A DNA stretch of 64,000 bases from Aeromicrobium sp. Leaf350 (GCF_916858655.1 NZ_CAKASL010000001.1:1674001-1738000); one strand, 5' to 3'; positions 8,692 through 17,557 are shown, counted from the stretch's first letter. Made by a program: numbers and translations. Notes: generated from the letters alone by a model not told the origin.

Positions 8692-8891
8692 TGGCCGAGG
8701 CGGTCGAGCAGGTCGCCGTAGCGCGCGACGACGCGGTCGGTCGAGTCGGCGATCCGATCGTGTCGGCTCAGTCGTGACGCGCTGTCGTGGATCGCGCGTG
8801 CGGCGGCCTCGTTCTTGCTGATGCCCTGGGCAGCGGCGAGCGCCGTGAGAGCGGCGTCCTGCTCGTCGGTGAGGCGAAGGGTCATGGCCAT
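8688..8891 (-). CDS. Ribbon-helix-helix (CopG-like) antitoxin
   Basis: 67 residues starting MAMTLRLTDEQDAALTALA, the beta strand plus helix typical of ribbon-helix-helix DNA-binding proteins, followed by a charged C-terminal half that would wrap the toxin. ATG at 8891 lies 3 bases after a GGAGAA; a second ATG two codons on (8885) is also possible. It is the first gene of a toxin-antitoxin pair. RHH antitoxins usually repress their own promoter with the toxin as co-repressor. Confidence 0.85.
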   Translation of the reverse strand: MAMTLRLTDEQDAALTALAAAQGISKNEAAARAIHDSASRLSRHDRIADSTDRVVARYGDLLDRLGQ

Positions 8892-8897
8892 TTCTCC

Positions 8898-8926
8898 ATG
8901 GTATCGGGGTGGTATCGGTGTCTCAA
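8898..8926 (-). promoter_or_regulatory. Promoter and probable operator of the toxin-antitoxin operon
   Basis: On the minus strand a -35 TTGAGA (8921-8926) and a -10 TACCAT (8898-8903) are separated by exactly 17 bp. Inside lie two direct copies of GGTATCGG (plus strand, 8900-8907 and 8911-8918) spaced 11 bp, one helical turn, as expected for a ribbon-helix-helix dimer pair. The start point would fall almost on the first ATG. Confidence 0.6.
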
Positions 8927-8931
8927 GACGC

Positions 8932-8937
8932 TACAGT
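8932..8937 (+). promoter_or_regulatory. Possible -10 element for the trp leader transcript
   Basis: TACAGT lies seven bases before the leader peptide GTG. No good -35 is visible. If used, the leader transcript would begin at or next to the GTG, that is, leaderless, which is common in actinobacteria. Position and match are the only evidence. Confidence 0.35.
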
Positions 8938-8943
8938 CGCCGT

Positions 8944-8982
8944 GTGACCGTCCGACCGAACACCTGGTGGCGCCTTCCGTAG
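8944..8982 (+). CDS. trpL: trp operon leader peptide with tandem tryptophan codons
   Basis: A 12-codon reading frame begins at GTG and ends at TAG, encoding VTVRPNTWWRLP with two adjacent TGG codons (8965-8970). It lies 92 bases before the anthranilate synthase gene and is followed by alternative RNA hairpins: CCTTCC/GGAAGG with a GTAG loop (8973-8988, overlapping the end of the leader) and a terminator hairpin at 9003-9032. Ribosome stalling at the Trp codons when charged tRNA-Trp is scarce would favour read-through. This is the classical attenuation layout; a comparable leader is known ahead of a fused trpEG gene in Streptomyces venezuelae. Confidence 0.82.
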   Translation: MTVRPNTWWRLP

Positions 8983-9002
8983 GGAAGGACTCTCGTCACG
9001 CA

Positions 9003-9038
9003 CGCCCATCCCCACGTCTCGCGGGGTGGGCGTTTCTC
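9003..9038 (+). terminator. Attenuator (Rho-independent terminator) upstream of anthranilate synthase
   Basis: Stem CGCCCATCCCC (9003-9013) with GGGGTGGGCG (9023-9032), one bulged T, a nine-base loop, then TTTCTCGT. A T-rich tail is rare in this GC-rich window. With the leader peptide it forms a transcription attenuator for the gene starting at 9075. Confidence 0.8.
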
Positions 9039-9074
9039 GTCCCGGCCCCGGACTCACTCCCCTGAGGAAGCACC

Positions 9075-10970
9075 ATGACCCAGCTCGACGACCTCCTGGC
9101 GCAGCCGGCCTTCGCCCTGATCCGCTCGCGCGAGTCCGACACCGTCACGCTGATCGGCGGCCCGCGTCTGGACGTGGAGTCGCTCGCCGACATCCCCGTC
9201 GTCTCCACCACGCCCCGCCCAGGGCCCGGGGCCCCGGCCGACGGAGTCTGGGACCACCTAGTGCTGGTGCCCTTCGCCCAGGTGCGCGAGCGCGGCTACG
9301 CGGCGCATCAGGACGGCACGCCGCTGAGCGTCATCCGCGCGGACCTGCAGTCCGAGATCGGCCTCGAACAGCTGCTGCAGCTCCTGCCGGACGCGCCCAT
9401 CGAGTTCTCCGACCGCGGCGGCTTCGAGACCAGCGACGACGACTACGCGCAGGTCGTGCGGCAGATCATCGACGACGAGATCGGCCAGGGCGAGGGTGCG
9501 AACCTCGTGATCGGACGCCACTACCGCGCCCAGCTGGCGTCGTGGGGCCACGCCGAGGCGCTCACGGTGCTGCGTCGCCTGCTCGAGCGCGAGCGCGGCG
9601 CCTTCTGGACCTTCTGCATCTTCACGGGCGACCGCTACCTCGTGGGCGCGAGCCCGGAGCGGCACGTCAGCGTCGAGCACGGGGAGGTGCGGATGAACCC
9701 CATCAGCGGCACCTTCCGCCTGCGGGGGCTCGAGTCGCACGCGGCCCGCAAGACCGCGCTGCTGGAGTTCCTGCGCGACGAGAAGGAGATCTACGAGCTC
9801 TTCATGGTGGTGGACGAGGAGCTCAAGCAGATGTGCGACATCTGCCACGAGGGCGGCCTGGTGCTCGGCCCGTACCTCAAGCCGATGACGCACCTCGTGC
9901 ACACCGAGTACCTGCTCTCGGGCCGCACCGATCGCGACGTCCGCGACGTGCTGCGCGACTCGATGTTCGCCGCCACGGTCACGGGGAGCCCGGTCGAGAA
10001 CGCCTGTCGCCTGATCGAGCGCTACGAGCCCGAGGGCCGCGGCTACTACGCCTCGGTGGCGGCGCTGATCGGCCGCGACGCCGACGGCGGTCAGCGCGCC
10101 GACGCCCCGATCCTGATCCGCACGGCCGACGTGAGCCTCGAGGGCCGCCTCAAGGTGACGGCCGGCGCCACGCTGGTGCGCGACTCCGACCCCGACTACG
10201 AGACCGCCGAGACCTGGGCCAAGGCCGGCGGCATCCTCAGCGCGTTCGGCCTGGTCGACGCGGCCCCGGCGGCGACCGAGGGCTACGACGCCTTCACCCG
10301 GGAGGACGACGTGCTCATCGCGCTCGGCGCCCGCAACCAGCGGCTGAGCCAGTTCTGGCTGACGGACCAGTCGGGCGCCGCGCCCGAGGCGACGTTGCAG
10401 GGCAAGCGCGTCGTGGTCCTGGACGGCGAGGACGACTTCGTCAACATGCTGGGACACGTGTTCGGCGTGCTCGGCATGACCACCGACGTCGTCCGCCACG
10501 ACCGGTACTCGCCCGGCGACCTGGACGGCTACGACCTCGTCGTGGTCGGACCCGGCCCGGGCGACCCGCGCGACACCGCCGACCCGAAGATCGCCGTGAT
10601 CCACGGCGTCGTCGACGAGCTGTTGCGCGAAGAGCGGCCGTTCCTCGCGGTGTGCCTCGGCCACCAGGCGCTCGCGCACCGCATCGGCCTGGACCTGACG
10701 TTCAAGGACATCGTCTTCCAGGGCACGCAGAGCCGGTTGGAGGTGCTGGGTCGCACGGAGACGGTCGGCTTCTACAACACGTTCGTGGCGCGCGTGCCGG
10801 AGGCGGGCCTGCCGGCAGGGGTCACGGTCGAGCGCGACGAGCCCACGGGCGACATCCACCTGATCGCGGGGCCTCACTACCGCGGGGTGCAGTTCCACGC
10901 CGAGTCGGTGCTGACGCAGAACGGCTTCGGCATCCTGCGCGACCTCGTGCTGGACCTCGTCGGGCGCTAG
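9075..10970 (+). CDS. Fused anthranilate synthase (TrpE-TrpG / PhzE-type)
   Basis: 631 residues, with GAGGAAG ideally placed before the ATG. The N-terminal ~420 residues are a chorismate-binding synthase domain (MNPISGTFRLRG, VTGSPVENACRLIERYEPEGRGYY). The C-terminal ~200 are a class-I glutamine amidotransferase (VVVGPGPGDPRD, AVCLGHQALAHR with the nucleophilic Cys, VQFHAESVLT with the catalytic His). The reaction is chorismate plus glutamine to anthranilate, or to aminodeoxyisochorismate if it acts like PhzE. The sequence resembles PhzE, but there are no other phenazine genes nearby and a Trp-codon attenuator stands in front, so tryptophan supply is the likelier role. Its last four bases overlap the stop of the convergent exporter gene. 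Confidence 0.88.
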   Translation: MTQLDDLLAQPAFALIRSRESDTVTLIGGPRLDVESLADIPVVSTTPRPGPGAPADGVWDHLVLVPFAQVRERGYAAHQDGTPLSVIRADLQSEIGLEQLLQLLPDAPIEFSDRGGFETSDDDYAQVVRQIIDDEIGQGEGANLVIGRHYRAQLASWGHAEALTVLRRLLERERGAFWTFCIFTGDRYLVGASPERHVSVEHGEVRMNPISGTFRLRGLESHAARKTALLEFLRDEKEIYELFMVVDEELKQMCDICHEGGLVLGPYLKPMTHLVHTEYLLSGRTDRDVRDVLRDSMFAATVTGSPVENACRLIERYEPEGRGYYASVAALIGRDADGGQRADAPILIRTADVSLEGRLKVTAGATLVRDSDPDYETAETWAKAGGILSAFGLVDAAPAATEGYDAFTREDDVLIALGARNQRLSQFWLTDQSGAAPEATLQGKRVVVLDGEDDFVNMLGHVFGVLGMTTDVVRHDRYSPGDLDGYDLVVVGPGPGDPRDTADPKIAVIHGVVDELLREERPFLAVCLGHQALAHRIGLDLTFKDIVFQGTQSRLEVLGRTETVGFYNTFVARVPEAGLPAGVTVERDEPTGDIHLIAGPHYRGVQFHAESVLTQNGFGILRDLVLDLVGR

Positions 10971-11887
10971 GCGGGGGTGGGCACGGTGCGCCGGGGTCGC
11001 CAGCGCGTGATGCCGACGCCGACCAGGCAGAGCGCACCGCCGGCGAAGGCCAGGGCCGCCGGCACCTCGCCGAGCAGCACCCACGAGATGCCCGTGGCGA
11101 CGACCGGCACGAGGTAGGTCGTCGAGGCGACCTGTCCGGCCGAGAGGCGCTTCATCGCGTAGGCCCACGTGGTGAAGCCGATGGCGGTGGGGAAGACGCC
11201 GAGGTAGACCAGCCACAGCACGTCGGTCGTGCCGGCGTCGCCCAGCTCGGAGACGAGGTCCGGGCCGTACGGCAGGCACACGACCGCGCCGATGCTGCAC
11301 GCCATCCACACCGACATGCCCGGCGAGACGGTGGCCAGGGTGGGCTTCTGCGTCAGAGCACCGATCGCGTAGAGCACCGCGGCTGCGAGGCACAGGAGCA
11401 CGCCGGCGGCGCTGGCCGTCTCGACGCCGTCGCCGCTGCGGGTGCTGACCGCGATCAGCGCGACGCCCGCGAAGGCCACGGCCATGCCGGCCAGCAGCGG
11501 CTTCGGGAAGCCCTCCTTCAGCAGCCAGCCCGCGAACAGCGCGATGAGGATCGGACCGACGTTGACGACGAGGGCGGCCGTGCCGGCGTCGAGGTAGGTC
11601 TCGCCGGCGTTGAGCACGACGTTGTAGGCGCCGAACCACACGACGCCGTAGACCACGACGAGGCCGAGCGTGCGCCCCCGGGGCAAGGAGAACCGCCACG
11701 GTCGCACGAGCACCGTGAGCGCCACGGCTCCGACGAGGAGGCGACCGAGCGCCATCGGACCCGGGTCGAAGGTGTCGGTGATCGCGCGGATGCCGACGAA
11801 GGCCGACGCCCACAGCACGACCGTGATCGCGAGTGCGCCGAGCGAGAGGTCGCGGCCGGTGGCGGCGGGAGCGGGGGAGGTGGCCAC
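10967..11887 (-). CDS. EamA-family (DMT) transporter
   Basis: 306 residues with about ten hydrophobic segments in two EamA repeats (first from LSLGALAITVVLWASAFVGIR; the second from LLCLAAAVLYAIGALTQ). The Pro/Arg-containing ASAFVGIRAI and ALGRLL patterns are typical of the drug/metabolite exporter family. Inner membrane protein; substrate unknown. Single gene convergent with the anthranilate synthase gene, overlapping it by four bases at the stop codons. It is one of three EamA transporters in this window (also 17558 and 56877). Confidence 0.85.
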   Translation of the reverse strand: MATSPAPAATGRDLSLGALAITVVLWASAFVGIRAITDTFDPGPMALGRLLVGAVALTVLVRPWRFSLPRGRTLGLVVVYGVVWFGAYNVVLNAGETYLDAGTAALVVNVGPILIALFAGWLLKEGFPKPLLAGMAVAFAGVALIAVSTRSGDGVETASAAGVLLCLAAAVLYAIGALTQKPTLATVSPGMSVWMACSIGAVVCLPYGPDLVSELGDAGTTDVLWLVYLGVFPTAIGFTTWAYAMKRLSAGQVASTTYLVPVVATGISWVLLGEVPAALAFAGGALCLVGVGITRWRPRRTVPTPA

Positions 11888-11965
11888 GCTCGAACGCTAG
11901 CCACCGCCACCGACACCCCGACAGGGGCGATCCGGCCGGGTGCCGTCGACTTCCTGCCGGGCGGG

Positions 11966-13486
11966 CTACTCCTCGGAGAGCTGGCCGCCGTCGGAGTCGA
12001 GCGTGACGTCGGCGGTCTGGGTCTTCCCGTCGCGCAGGAACGTGATCTCGACGGTGTCGCCCGGCTGGTGGCCGCGCACCGACGCGACGAGCGCGCTCGA
12101 GCTGGCGACCGGGATGCCGTTGAGGGCGGTGATGATGTCGCCCGCCTTGAGCCCGGCCTTGTCGCCAGCGCCGCCGGACTCGACCTCGCGGATCTCGGCG
12201 CCGATGCCGGTGAGCTCGTCCTCCTCGGTGGCCGGCGTGACCGTGACGCCGATCTTGGCGTGCTCGACGGTCTTGCCCTCGACGAGCTGCTGCGCGACGT
12301 TGCGGGCCAGGTCGATCGGGATCGCGAAGCCCAGGCCGATCGAGCCGGACGCGCTGGAGTTGGTGCGGATCGCGGAGTTGATGCCGATGACGTTGCCCGC
12401 CATGTCGATCAGCGGACCGCCGGAGTTGCCGGGGTTGATCGCCGCGTCGGTCTGCACCGCGGGGAACACCGTCGCGTTCTCGCCGGAGGCGTCGCTCGAC
12501 TCGACGGGACGGTTCAGCGCGCTGACGATGCCGGTGGTGACGGTGCTCTCGAGGCCGAACGGCGAGCCGATCGCGATGACGTCCTGCCCGACGCGCAGGT
12601 CGGCCGAGCTGCCGAGCGTGGCGGGCTTGAGCCCGCTGACGCCCTCGGCCTTGATGACCGCGAGGTCGGTGACCGGGTCGCGGCCGAGGATCGTGGCCTC
12701 GGCGTTGGTGCCGTCGCTGAAGGCGACCGTGATGGTGCCCTCCTCGGCGGCCGTCTCGACGACGTGGTTGTTCGTGAGGATCTCGCCGTCGGCGCTCAGG
12801 ATCACGCCGGAGCCCGAGCCGCCCTCGTCGCCGCTGCGGACGTTGATCTGCACGACCGAGGGCATGACCTCGCGGGCCACGGTCTCGACGTCGCCCGTCG
12901 GGGCCTTCTCGTCGGAGGCGGGGACGTCGAGCGCGGACGTGCCGTCGGGCACCGAGCCGCCGTCGTCGTCACCCTGCAGGGCTGCGCCGCCGTAGCCGGC
13001 TCCGGCGGCGATGACCGCGACGAGCGCACCGATGCCGACGACCTTCGCGATCCGCTTGCCCCGACCGGAGCCACCCGAGCCGGAGCCCGTGGCGTCGCCG
13101 TCGGTGGGAGGAACGGCCGGGGGCACGAACGGCGGGCTGTCCGACGAGCCTGTCGGAGGGGGCCCGGACTCGGTGGGCGGCGGGACGACCGCGCCGACCG
13201 GCAGGACCGAGGTCGAGGCAGGGGCGCCGGCACTGGCCGGGTCGACCGGGTCGCTGCTCAACGGCTCTGACGCGCGGCCGGCGGACGACTCCGCCATCTG
13301 CGGCGCGACGGGCGGCGGCGGGGCCTGGGTCGCGAGGTGCTCGGTGGCCGTCTCGTCGGCGGCGGTGCCGCCGGGAGCAGGCGCGTCAGGATCCTTCTCG
13401 GGCGTCGTGTCGCGGCTGGAGTCCTCGGGGACGTCCACGGGCGGCGCAGGAACGCGCTCGGCGAAGGGATCGTGCGGTTCGTTCAT
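11966..13486 (-). CDS. HtrA/DegP-like membrane serine protease with PDZ domain (PepD-like)
   Basis: 506 residues. A Pro/Ser/Asp-rich cytoplasmic N-terminus (~140 residues) is followed by a membrane helix (~147-170), a trypsin-like protease domain and a C-terminal PDZ domain (GLKAGDIITALNGIPV). The catalytic triad is visible: H241 in TNNHVV, D274 in VTDLAVI and S355 in NPGNSGGPL. The protease acts outside the membrane on misfolded or signalling proteins. It follows the two-component genes in the order regulator, kinase, protease, as in the mycobacterial mprA-mprB-pepD locus, where MprAB controls the protease under envelope stress. The 19-bp gap to the kinase gene suggests co-transcription. Confidence 0.92.
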   Translation of the reverse strand: MNEPHDPFAERVPAPPVDVPEDSSRDTTPEKDPDAPAPGGTAADETATEHLATQAPPPPVAPQMAESSAGRASEPLSSDPVDPASAGAPASTSVLPVGAVVPPPTESGPPPTGSSDSPPFVPPAVPPTDGDATGSGSGGSGRGKRIAKVVGIGALVAVIAAGAGYGGAALQGDDDGGSVPDGTSALDVPASDEKAPTGDVETVAREVMPSVVQINVRSGDEGGSGSGVILSADGEILTNNHVVETAAEEGTITVAFSDGTNAEATILGRDPVTDLAVIKAEGVSGLKPATLGSSADLRVGQDVIAIGSPFGLESTVTTGIVSALNRPVESSDASGENATVFPAVQTDAAINPGNSGGPLIDMAGNVIGINSAIRTNSSASGSIGLGFAIPIDLARNVAQQLVEGKTVEHAKIGVTVTPATEEDELTGIGAEIREVESGGAGDKAGLKAGDIITALNGIPVASSSALVASVRGHQPGDTVEITFLRDGKTQTADVTLDSDGGQLSEE

Positions 13487-13505
13487 GGGGACAGGATCTC
13501 CGTGG

Positions 13506-14963
13506 TCACTGAGACGGCTCTGAGACGGACGTGTGAGGCGGCGAAGGGTTGGACCCGGGAACGGTCATGCGGAAGGTCGCTCCCTCGCCGGGCTCGGACT
13601 CGACCTCGACGGTACCGCCATGGCGTTCGGCGGCACGGCGAACGATCGACAGGCCCAGGCCGGAGCCGGGGAGCGTGCGTGCCTCGCGCGAGCGGTAGAA
13701 GCGCTCGAACACGTGCGGGAGGTCGGCCTCGGCGATGCCCGGGCCGTGGTCGCGGACCGTCACGACGCCGTCGAGGAGCGACACCTGGACCGTGCCCTCG
13801 CTGGGGCTCCACTTGGCGGCGTTGTCGAGCAGGTTGGTCACCGCGCGCTCCAGCGCCCGCGGCTCGCCGACGACCCACCAGGGCTCCAGCGTGGCCTCGA
13901 ACGTGACCGCCGGCGCGCGCAGCTGCACCCGGTTGATCGCGTGCTGCACGACCTCGGACAGGTCGAGCGGCTCGGGGTCGTGGTGCAGGGGCTCGTCACG
14001 GGCGAGCTCGACGAGGTCGCCGATCAGGGAGGTGAGCTCCTCGACCTGGGCGCTGATGTCGACCATGACCTCGGTCGACTGGTCGTCGGTCAGCGGGCGT
14101 CCGGCGGCGTTGGCCTGGGTCAGGAGCTCGATGTTGGTGCGCAGGCTCGTCAGCGGGGTGCGCAGCTCGTGGCCGGCGTCGGCGACGAGGCGACGCTGCT
14201 GGCTCTGCGACGCGTCCAGGGCGACCAGCATCTGGTTGAAGGACGTCGTGAGGCGGGCCAGCTCGTCGCGGCCGACGACCTCGATCGGCTGCAGCTCCTG
14301 CGTGCGGGCGACGTGCTCGGCCGCACGGGTCAGCCGGCGGACGGGCCGCAGGCCGTTGGAGGCCACGGCCCAGCCCGCGGCACCGGCGACCGCCATGCCG
14401 GCGAGCGTCGTGATGACCAGGACGAGCCCCAGCCGGTCGAGCGTGTGCTGCACGGAGTCCATGCGCTGCACCATCACGAGGGCGGCGGCGGGGCCCGCCT
14501 GCACCGCCACGACGCGGTACGCGTCGCCGTCGACCATCGCGGTGCGGGCCGAGCTGGTCTGCTGCCCGAGCGAGACCGCGACCTCGGTCTCGGTGAGCTG
14601 GACCTTCGTGCTCCCGGTCAGGGTCGCGAGCACGCGGTCGCCCTCGACCCGGTAGATCTCCATGCCGGCGACGTCCAGGAGGTCGGCGTCCTGCTCGTTG
14701 AGCGCTCCGGGCGTGTACCCGGCAGCGACGGCCTGCTCCGCGCGGGCCCGGATCGAGGCGTCGAGGTTGTCGACGAGCTCGGCGCGGACGACGACGTAGA
14801 CGCCGGCGCTGACGCTGCTCAGGGTCAGCGCGACCGCGGCGGTGGTCAGGGTCGCGACGCGGGCCGCCAGCGAGACGCGCAGCGTCCACTGGTGCATCCG
14901 CTGGTGCACCGTCTCGACCACGCCACGGCGGGGGTGTTCGCGCTCGGTCGTCGCCTGGCTCAC
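13506..14963 (-). CDS. mprB: MprB-like sensor histidine kinase
   Basis: 485 residues. Two membrane helices (~32-58 and ~178-201) bracket a ~120-residue extracytoplasmic sensor domain. HAMP follows (~202-255), then the HisKA box with phospho-acceptor H265 in [17 protein letters not shown] and an ATPase domain (DNAAKW N-box, [27 protein letters not shown]). It overlaps the regulator gene by four bases (ATGA) and precedes the HtrA-like protease. In mycobacteria MprB senses surface stress through its periplasmic domain; the same role is inferred here from synteny and architecture. Confidence 0.9.
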   Translation of the reverse strand: MSQATTEREHPRRGVVETVHQRMHQWTLRVSLAARVATLTTAAVALTLSSVSAGVYVVVRAELVDNLDASIRARAEQAVAAGYTPGALNEQDADLLDVAGMEIYRVEGDRVLATLTGSTKVQLTETEVAVSLGQQTSSARTAMVDGDAYRVVAVQAGPAAALVMVQRMDSVQHTLDRLGLVLVITTLAGMAVAGAAGWAVASNGLRPVRRLTRAAEHVARTQELQPIEVVGRDELARLTTSFNQMLVALDASQSQQRRLVADAGHELRTPLTSLRTNIELLTQANAAGRPLTDDQSTEVMVDISAQVEELTSLIGDLVELARDEPLHHDPEPLDLSEVVQHAINRVQLRAPAVTFEATLEPWWVVGEPRALERAVTNLLDNAAKWSPSEGTVQVSLLDGVVTVRDHGPGIAEADLPHVFERFYRSREARTLPGSGLGLSIVRRAAERHGGTVEVESEPGEGATFRMTVPGSNPSPPHTSVSEPSQ

Positions 14964-15649
14964 GGCGGCGTCTCGCGCAGGACGTACCCGACGCCACGCA
15001 CGGTGTGGAGCAGGCGGGTCTCGCCCTCGGCCTCGAGCTTGCGGCGGACGTAGCCGACGTAGACCTCGAGGGAGTTGGCGGTCGTGGGGAAGTCGAAGCC
15101 CCAGACCTCCTGCAGGATGAACGACCGCTCGAGCACCCGCTTGGGCCGCTGCAGGAACAGCTCCAGCAGCGTGAACTCGGTGCGGGTCAGCGAGATCTCG
15201 CGGTCGCCGCGGCGCACCTCGCGGGTCACCGGGTCGAGCGACAGGTCCGCGAACGTCAGCGGCTCCTCGTCCTCGAGGCCGGGGGTGATGCTGGCGCGGC
15301 GCAGCAGCGCGCGCAGGCGCGCGAGCAGCTCCTCGAGCGCGAACGGCTTGGTCAGGTAGTCGTCGGCGCCCGCGTCGAGGCCGTCGACGCGGTCGGTCAC
15401 GGCGTCGCGGGCGGTGAGCACGATGATCGGCACGTCGTTGCCGGCGCTGCGCAGCGCGCGGGTCGTCTCCAGGCCGTCGAGCCTCGGCATCATGACGTCC
15501 ATGACGATCGCGTCGGGCTGCACCTGCGGCGTGCGGGCGAGGGCGTCGACGCCGTCGGTCGCCACCTCGACGGTGTAGCCGTTGAACTCCAGGGACCGCC
15601 GGATCGAGTCACGAACGGCGCGATCGTCGTCGACCACGAGTATGCGCAT
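14960..15649 (-). CDS. mprA: MprA-like OmpR-family response regulator
   Basis: 229 residues from the ATG at 15649 ([12 protein letters not shown]). The receiver domain has the acidic triplet DDD near residue 8, the phosphorylation site D51 in IVMDVMMP, and the LTAR and KPF motifs. The C-terminal OmpR/PhoB winged helix ([14 protein letters not shown] ... [12 protein letters not shown]) binds DNA. A run of six G lies directly against the start with no spacer, so initiation may be leaderless. First gene of the regulator-kinase-protease operon. Confidence 0.92.
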   Translation of the reverse strand: MRILVVDDDRAVRDSIRRSLEFNGYTVEVATDGVDALARTPQVQPDAIVMDVMMPRLDGLETTRALRSAGNDVPIIVLTARDAVTDRVDGLDAGADDYLTKPFALEELLARLRALLRRASITPGLEDEEPLTFADLSLDPVTREVRRGDREISLTRTEFTLLELFLQRPKRVLERSFILQEVWGFDFPTTANSLEVYVGYVRRKLEAEGETRLLHTVRGVGYVLRETPP

Positions 15650-15755
15650 CCCCCCAGTCTGCCGGGTGCTGCTGAAGGAGGCCTGAGTTTTGGGAGTCCG
15701 GAACGCTGAGGAGCTCCCTTCGAGGCTCGTCCCTCGCACCTCAGGGAGCGGAGGG

Positions 15756-16616
15756 TCAGAGGAGCGAGCGGGCGGCGTCGGCCGCGCGGGCGCCGTAGCC
15801 GCCGCCGAACAGCACCGCGTGCACCAGCAGCGGGTGCAGCTGGTGCAGCGCGACGCGGTCCTCCCAGCCCTCGGCGAGAGGGGCGGCCTCGTCGTAGGCG
15901 TCGAGGATGCGCTGCAGGTGCGTGATGCCGAACAGCGAGAGCATCGCCAGGTCGGTCTCGCGGTGACCGCCGTGCGCCGCGGGATCGATGATCCACGCGG
16001 TGTCGTCCTGGCCCCACACGACGTTGCCCGACCAGAGGTCGCCGTGCACGCGCGCCACCGGCTCGGGGTCGCCGGCGAGGGTGTGGATGCGCTTGACGAC
16101 GGTCTCGATGACGTCGGCCTCGTCGGGGGTGAGCGCTCCGCGCTGCACCGCCGCCCGCACGTAGGGCATCACGCGTCGCGAGGCGTAGAACTCGGGCCAC
16201 GAGGGCAGCGGACGGTTGGGCAGCGGCGCGAGACCGATGTAGCCGTCCTGCGCCGCACCGAACTCGTCGGCGCCGGCCGCGTGGGTGGCGGCGAGGGCGC
16301 GACCCAGCGACTCGGCGGCCTCGGTCGTGGGCCGGCCGGGCTCGATCCAGGACAGCACGAGGCAGTCGTCGTCGACCGCCAGCAGGTCCGGCACCGCGGC
16401 ACCGCCGGCGTCGCGCAGCCACCGGAGGCCGCGCGCCTCGGCGGCGAAGAAGCCGGCCGGGGCCTGGGGGCGGGTCTTGATGACCGCGGAGCGGCCGTCG
16501 GACAGTCGGAGCCGGGTCGAGGTGCAGATGTCGCCACCCGCGACCGGGGTCGTCGACACCACGGCGACGCCGAGCAGCTGCTCACCGCGTGCCGCGGTGC
16601 CCGTCATCCGTGCCAT
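15756..16616 (-). CDS. Fructosamine kinase-family protein
   Basis: 286 residues from ATG 16616. It has the aminoglycoside-phosphotransferase-like fold of fructosamine/ketosamine-3-kinases: an N-terminal ATP lobe ending in AVIKTRP (Lys for ATP), [12 protein letters not shown], the catalytic loop [13 protein letters not shown], and a [15 protein letters not shown] metal-binding segment. Known members phosphorylate protein-bound fructosamine or ribulosamine to reverse glycation; bacterial members often sit beside a low-molecular-weight phosphatase gene, as here (next gene, 10 bp upstream). That pairing supports a deglycation role, by inference. Confidence 0.85.
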   Translation of the reverse strand: MARMTGTAARGEQLLGVAVVSTTPVAGGDICTSTRLRLSDGRSAVIKTRPQAPAGFFAAEARGLRWLRDAGGAAVPDLLAVDDDCLVLSWIEPGRPTTEAAESLGRALAATHAAGADEFGAAQDGYIGLAPLPNRPLPSWPEFYASRRVMPYVRAAVQRGALTPDEADVIETVVKRIHTLAGDPEPVARVHGDLWSGNVVWGQDDTAWIIDPAAHGGHRETDLAMLSLFGITHLQRILDAYDEAAPLAEGWEDRVALHQLHPLLVHAVLFGGGYGARAADAARSLL

Positions 16617-16626
16617 GTCGAGGACT

Positions 16627-17139
16627 TTACGGGGCGCTGGGCCGAAGGTGTTCCGTGAGCGCATCGCTCGTGCGCTCCACCATCGCGAGCACACGGGTGA
16701 AGCCGCCCTCGTCGCCGAACCAGGGGTCCGGGACCTCGAGGTCGTCGGGCCCGGCCTCGGGGTCGAACGAGCGGTACATCCGCACCTTCTGCTGCTCCTC
16801 GACGGTCGGCGCCAGCTCGAGCACGTCGGCCTCGTTGCTGTGGTCCATGACCAGGATCAGGTCGTTCTCGGCGTAGGAGTCGATCGAGAACTTCCGGGCC
16901 CGGTGCCGGCTGGCGTCGTAGCCGGCCTCGGTCAGCGTGGCCGCGGCGCGGGGGTCCATCGGGTCGCCCGTGTGCCACCCGCCGGTGCCCGACGAGGTCA
17001 CCGTGAACCGGTCGCCGAGGCCGGCCGCCTCGAGGCGGTCCTCCAGCACCACGTGGGCCATGGGGGAGCGACAGATGTTGCCGAGGCAGACGAGCGTGAC
17101 GCGGTACGGGGCGGCGGCTGCGGCCACGGGGTCAGTCAC
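16627..17139 (-). CDS. Low-molecular-weight protein tyrosine phosphatase
   Basis: 170 residues. The P-loop CLGNICRS (C18 nucleophile, R24 binding the phosphate) and the general acid segment VPDPWFGDEGGF are intact. Cytoplasmic cysteine phosphatase. It overlaps the upstream holin-like gene by eight bases and is followed 10 bp later by the fructosamine-kinase-like gene. In other bacteria this pairing links the phosphatase to dephosphorylation of fructosamine-6-phosphates or ribulosamines; a role in tyrosine-phosphate control of polysaccharide synthesis is the alternative, though the exopolysaccharide operon is 10 kb away and its Wzc-like protein has lost the kinase P-loop. Confidence 0.9.
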   Translation of the reverse strand: MTDPVAAAAAPYRVTLVCLGNICRSPMAHVVLEDRLEAAGLGDRFTVTSSGTGGWHTGDPMDPRAAATLTEAGYDASRHRARKFSIDSYAENDLILVMDHSNEADVLELAPTVEEQQKVRMYRSFDPEAGPDDLEVPDPWFGDEGGFTRVLAMVERTSDALTEHLRPSAP

Positions 17140-17518
17140 CCTCGGGCAGGAACGCCCGGACGACGGCCTGCGCGATCGAGATGACGATCGAGGCGAGCAC
17201 GGCCCACCAGAAGCCGTCGAGGATGAAGTGCACGCCGAAGCCGTCGCTGATCGCCTCGACCAGCAGCAGCATGAGCGCGTTGATCACGAGCAGGGCGAGG
17301 CCCAGCGTCAGGATGATGAACGGCAGCGACAACAGCTTCACGACCGGCGCGACGAACATGCTGATGACGGTGAAGAACAGGCCGACCAGGACCACCGCGA
17401 GGACCCGGTTCGTCATCGTCTCGTTGGGCTCGCCGATGTCCATGTGGCTGCCGAGCAGCCAGGCCGCGAAGGCGAGCGCGACCGAGCTGGCGACCCAGGT
17501 GCTGAGGAAACGTTCCAT
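17132..17518 (-). CDS. Four-helix membrane protein of the phage-holin-4 (PF04020-like) family
   Basis: 128 residues, almost entirely four membrane helices, with the typical opening MERFLSTWVASSVALAFAAWLLG and a central FFTVISMFVAPVVKLLSLPFIILTLGLALLVINALMLLL. Despite the family name these small proteins are widespread in non-prophage chromosomal settings and their role is unknown. Nothing phage-like surrounds it. It overlaps the phosphatase gene by eight bases, so the two are probably co-translated. Confidence 0.8.
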   Translation of the reverse strand: MERFLSTWVASSVALAFAAWLLGSHMDIGEPNETMTNRVLAVVLVGLFFTVISMFVAPVVKLLSLPFIILTLGLALLVINALMLLLVEAISDGFGVHFILDGFWWAVLASIVISIAQAVVRAFLPEGD

Positions 17519-17557
17519 GGGGCGAGTCTGGCAGAGGCCCGATCCGGCCGCTCCGCG

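Noticed and set aside
9075-10970. Phenazine biosynthesis gene cluster
   Set aside because: Only the PhzE-like synthase is present; neighbours are an exporter and a toxin-antitoxin pair, and the control region is a Trp attenuator.
9026-13270. Very long plus-strand open frame (over 1,400 codons) across the anthranilate synthase, exporter and protease genes
   Set aside because: It runs in the wrong frame or antisense to well-supported genes, is composed of Arg/Gly/Ala/Pro runs without domain motifs, and results from scarcity of stop codons in high-GC DNA. Similar shadows at 5989-8079, 9258-11813, 29151-32108 and others were dropped for the same reason.
17132-17518. Prophage, because of a holin-family protein
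   Set aside because: The family is commonly chromosomal; no integrase, terminase, tail or lysin genes are nearby and gene context is housekeeping.
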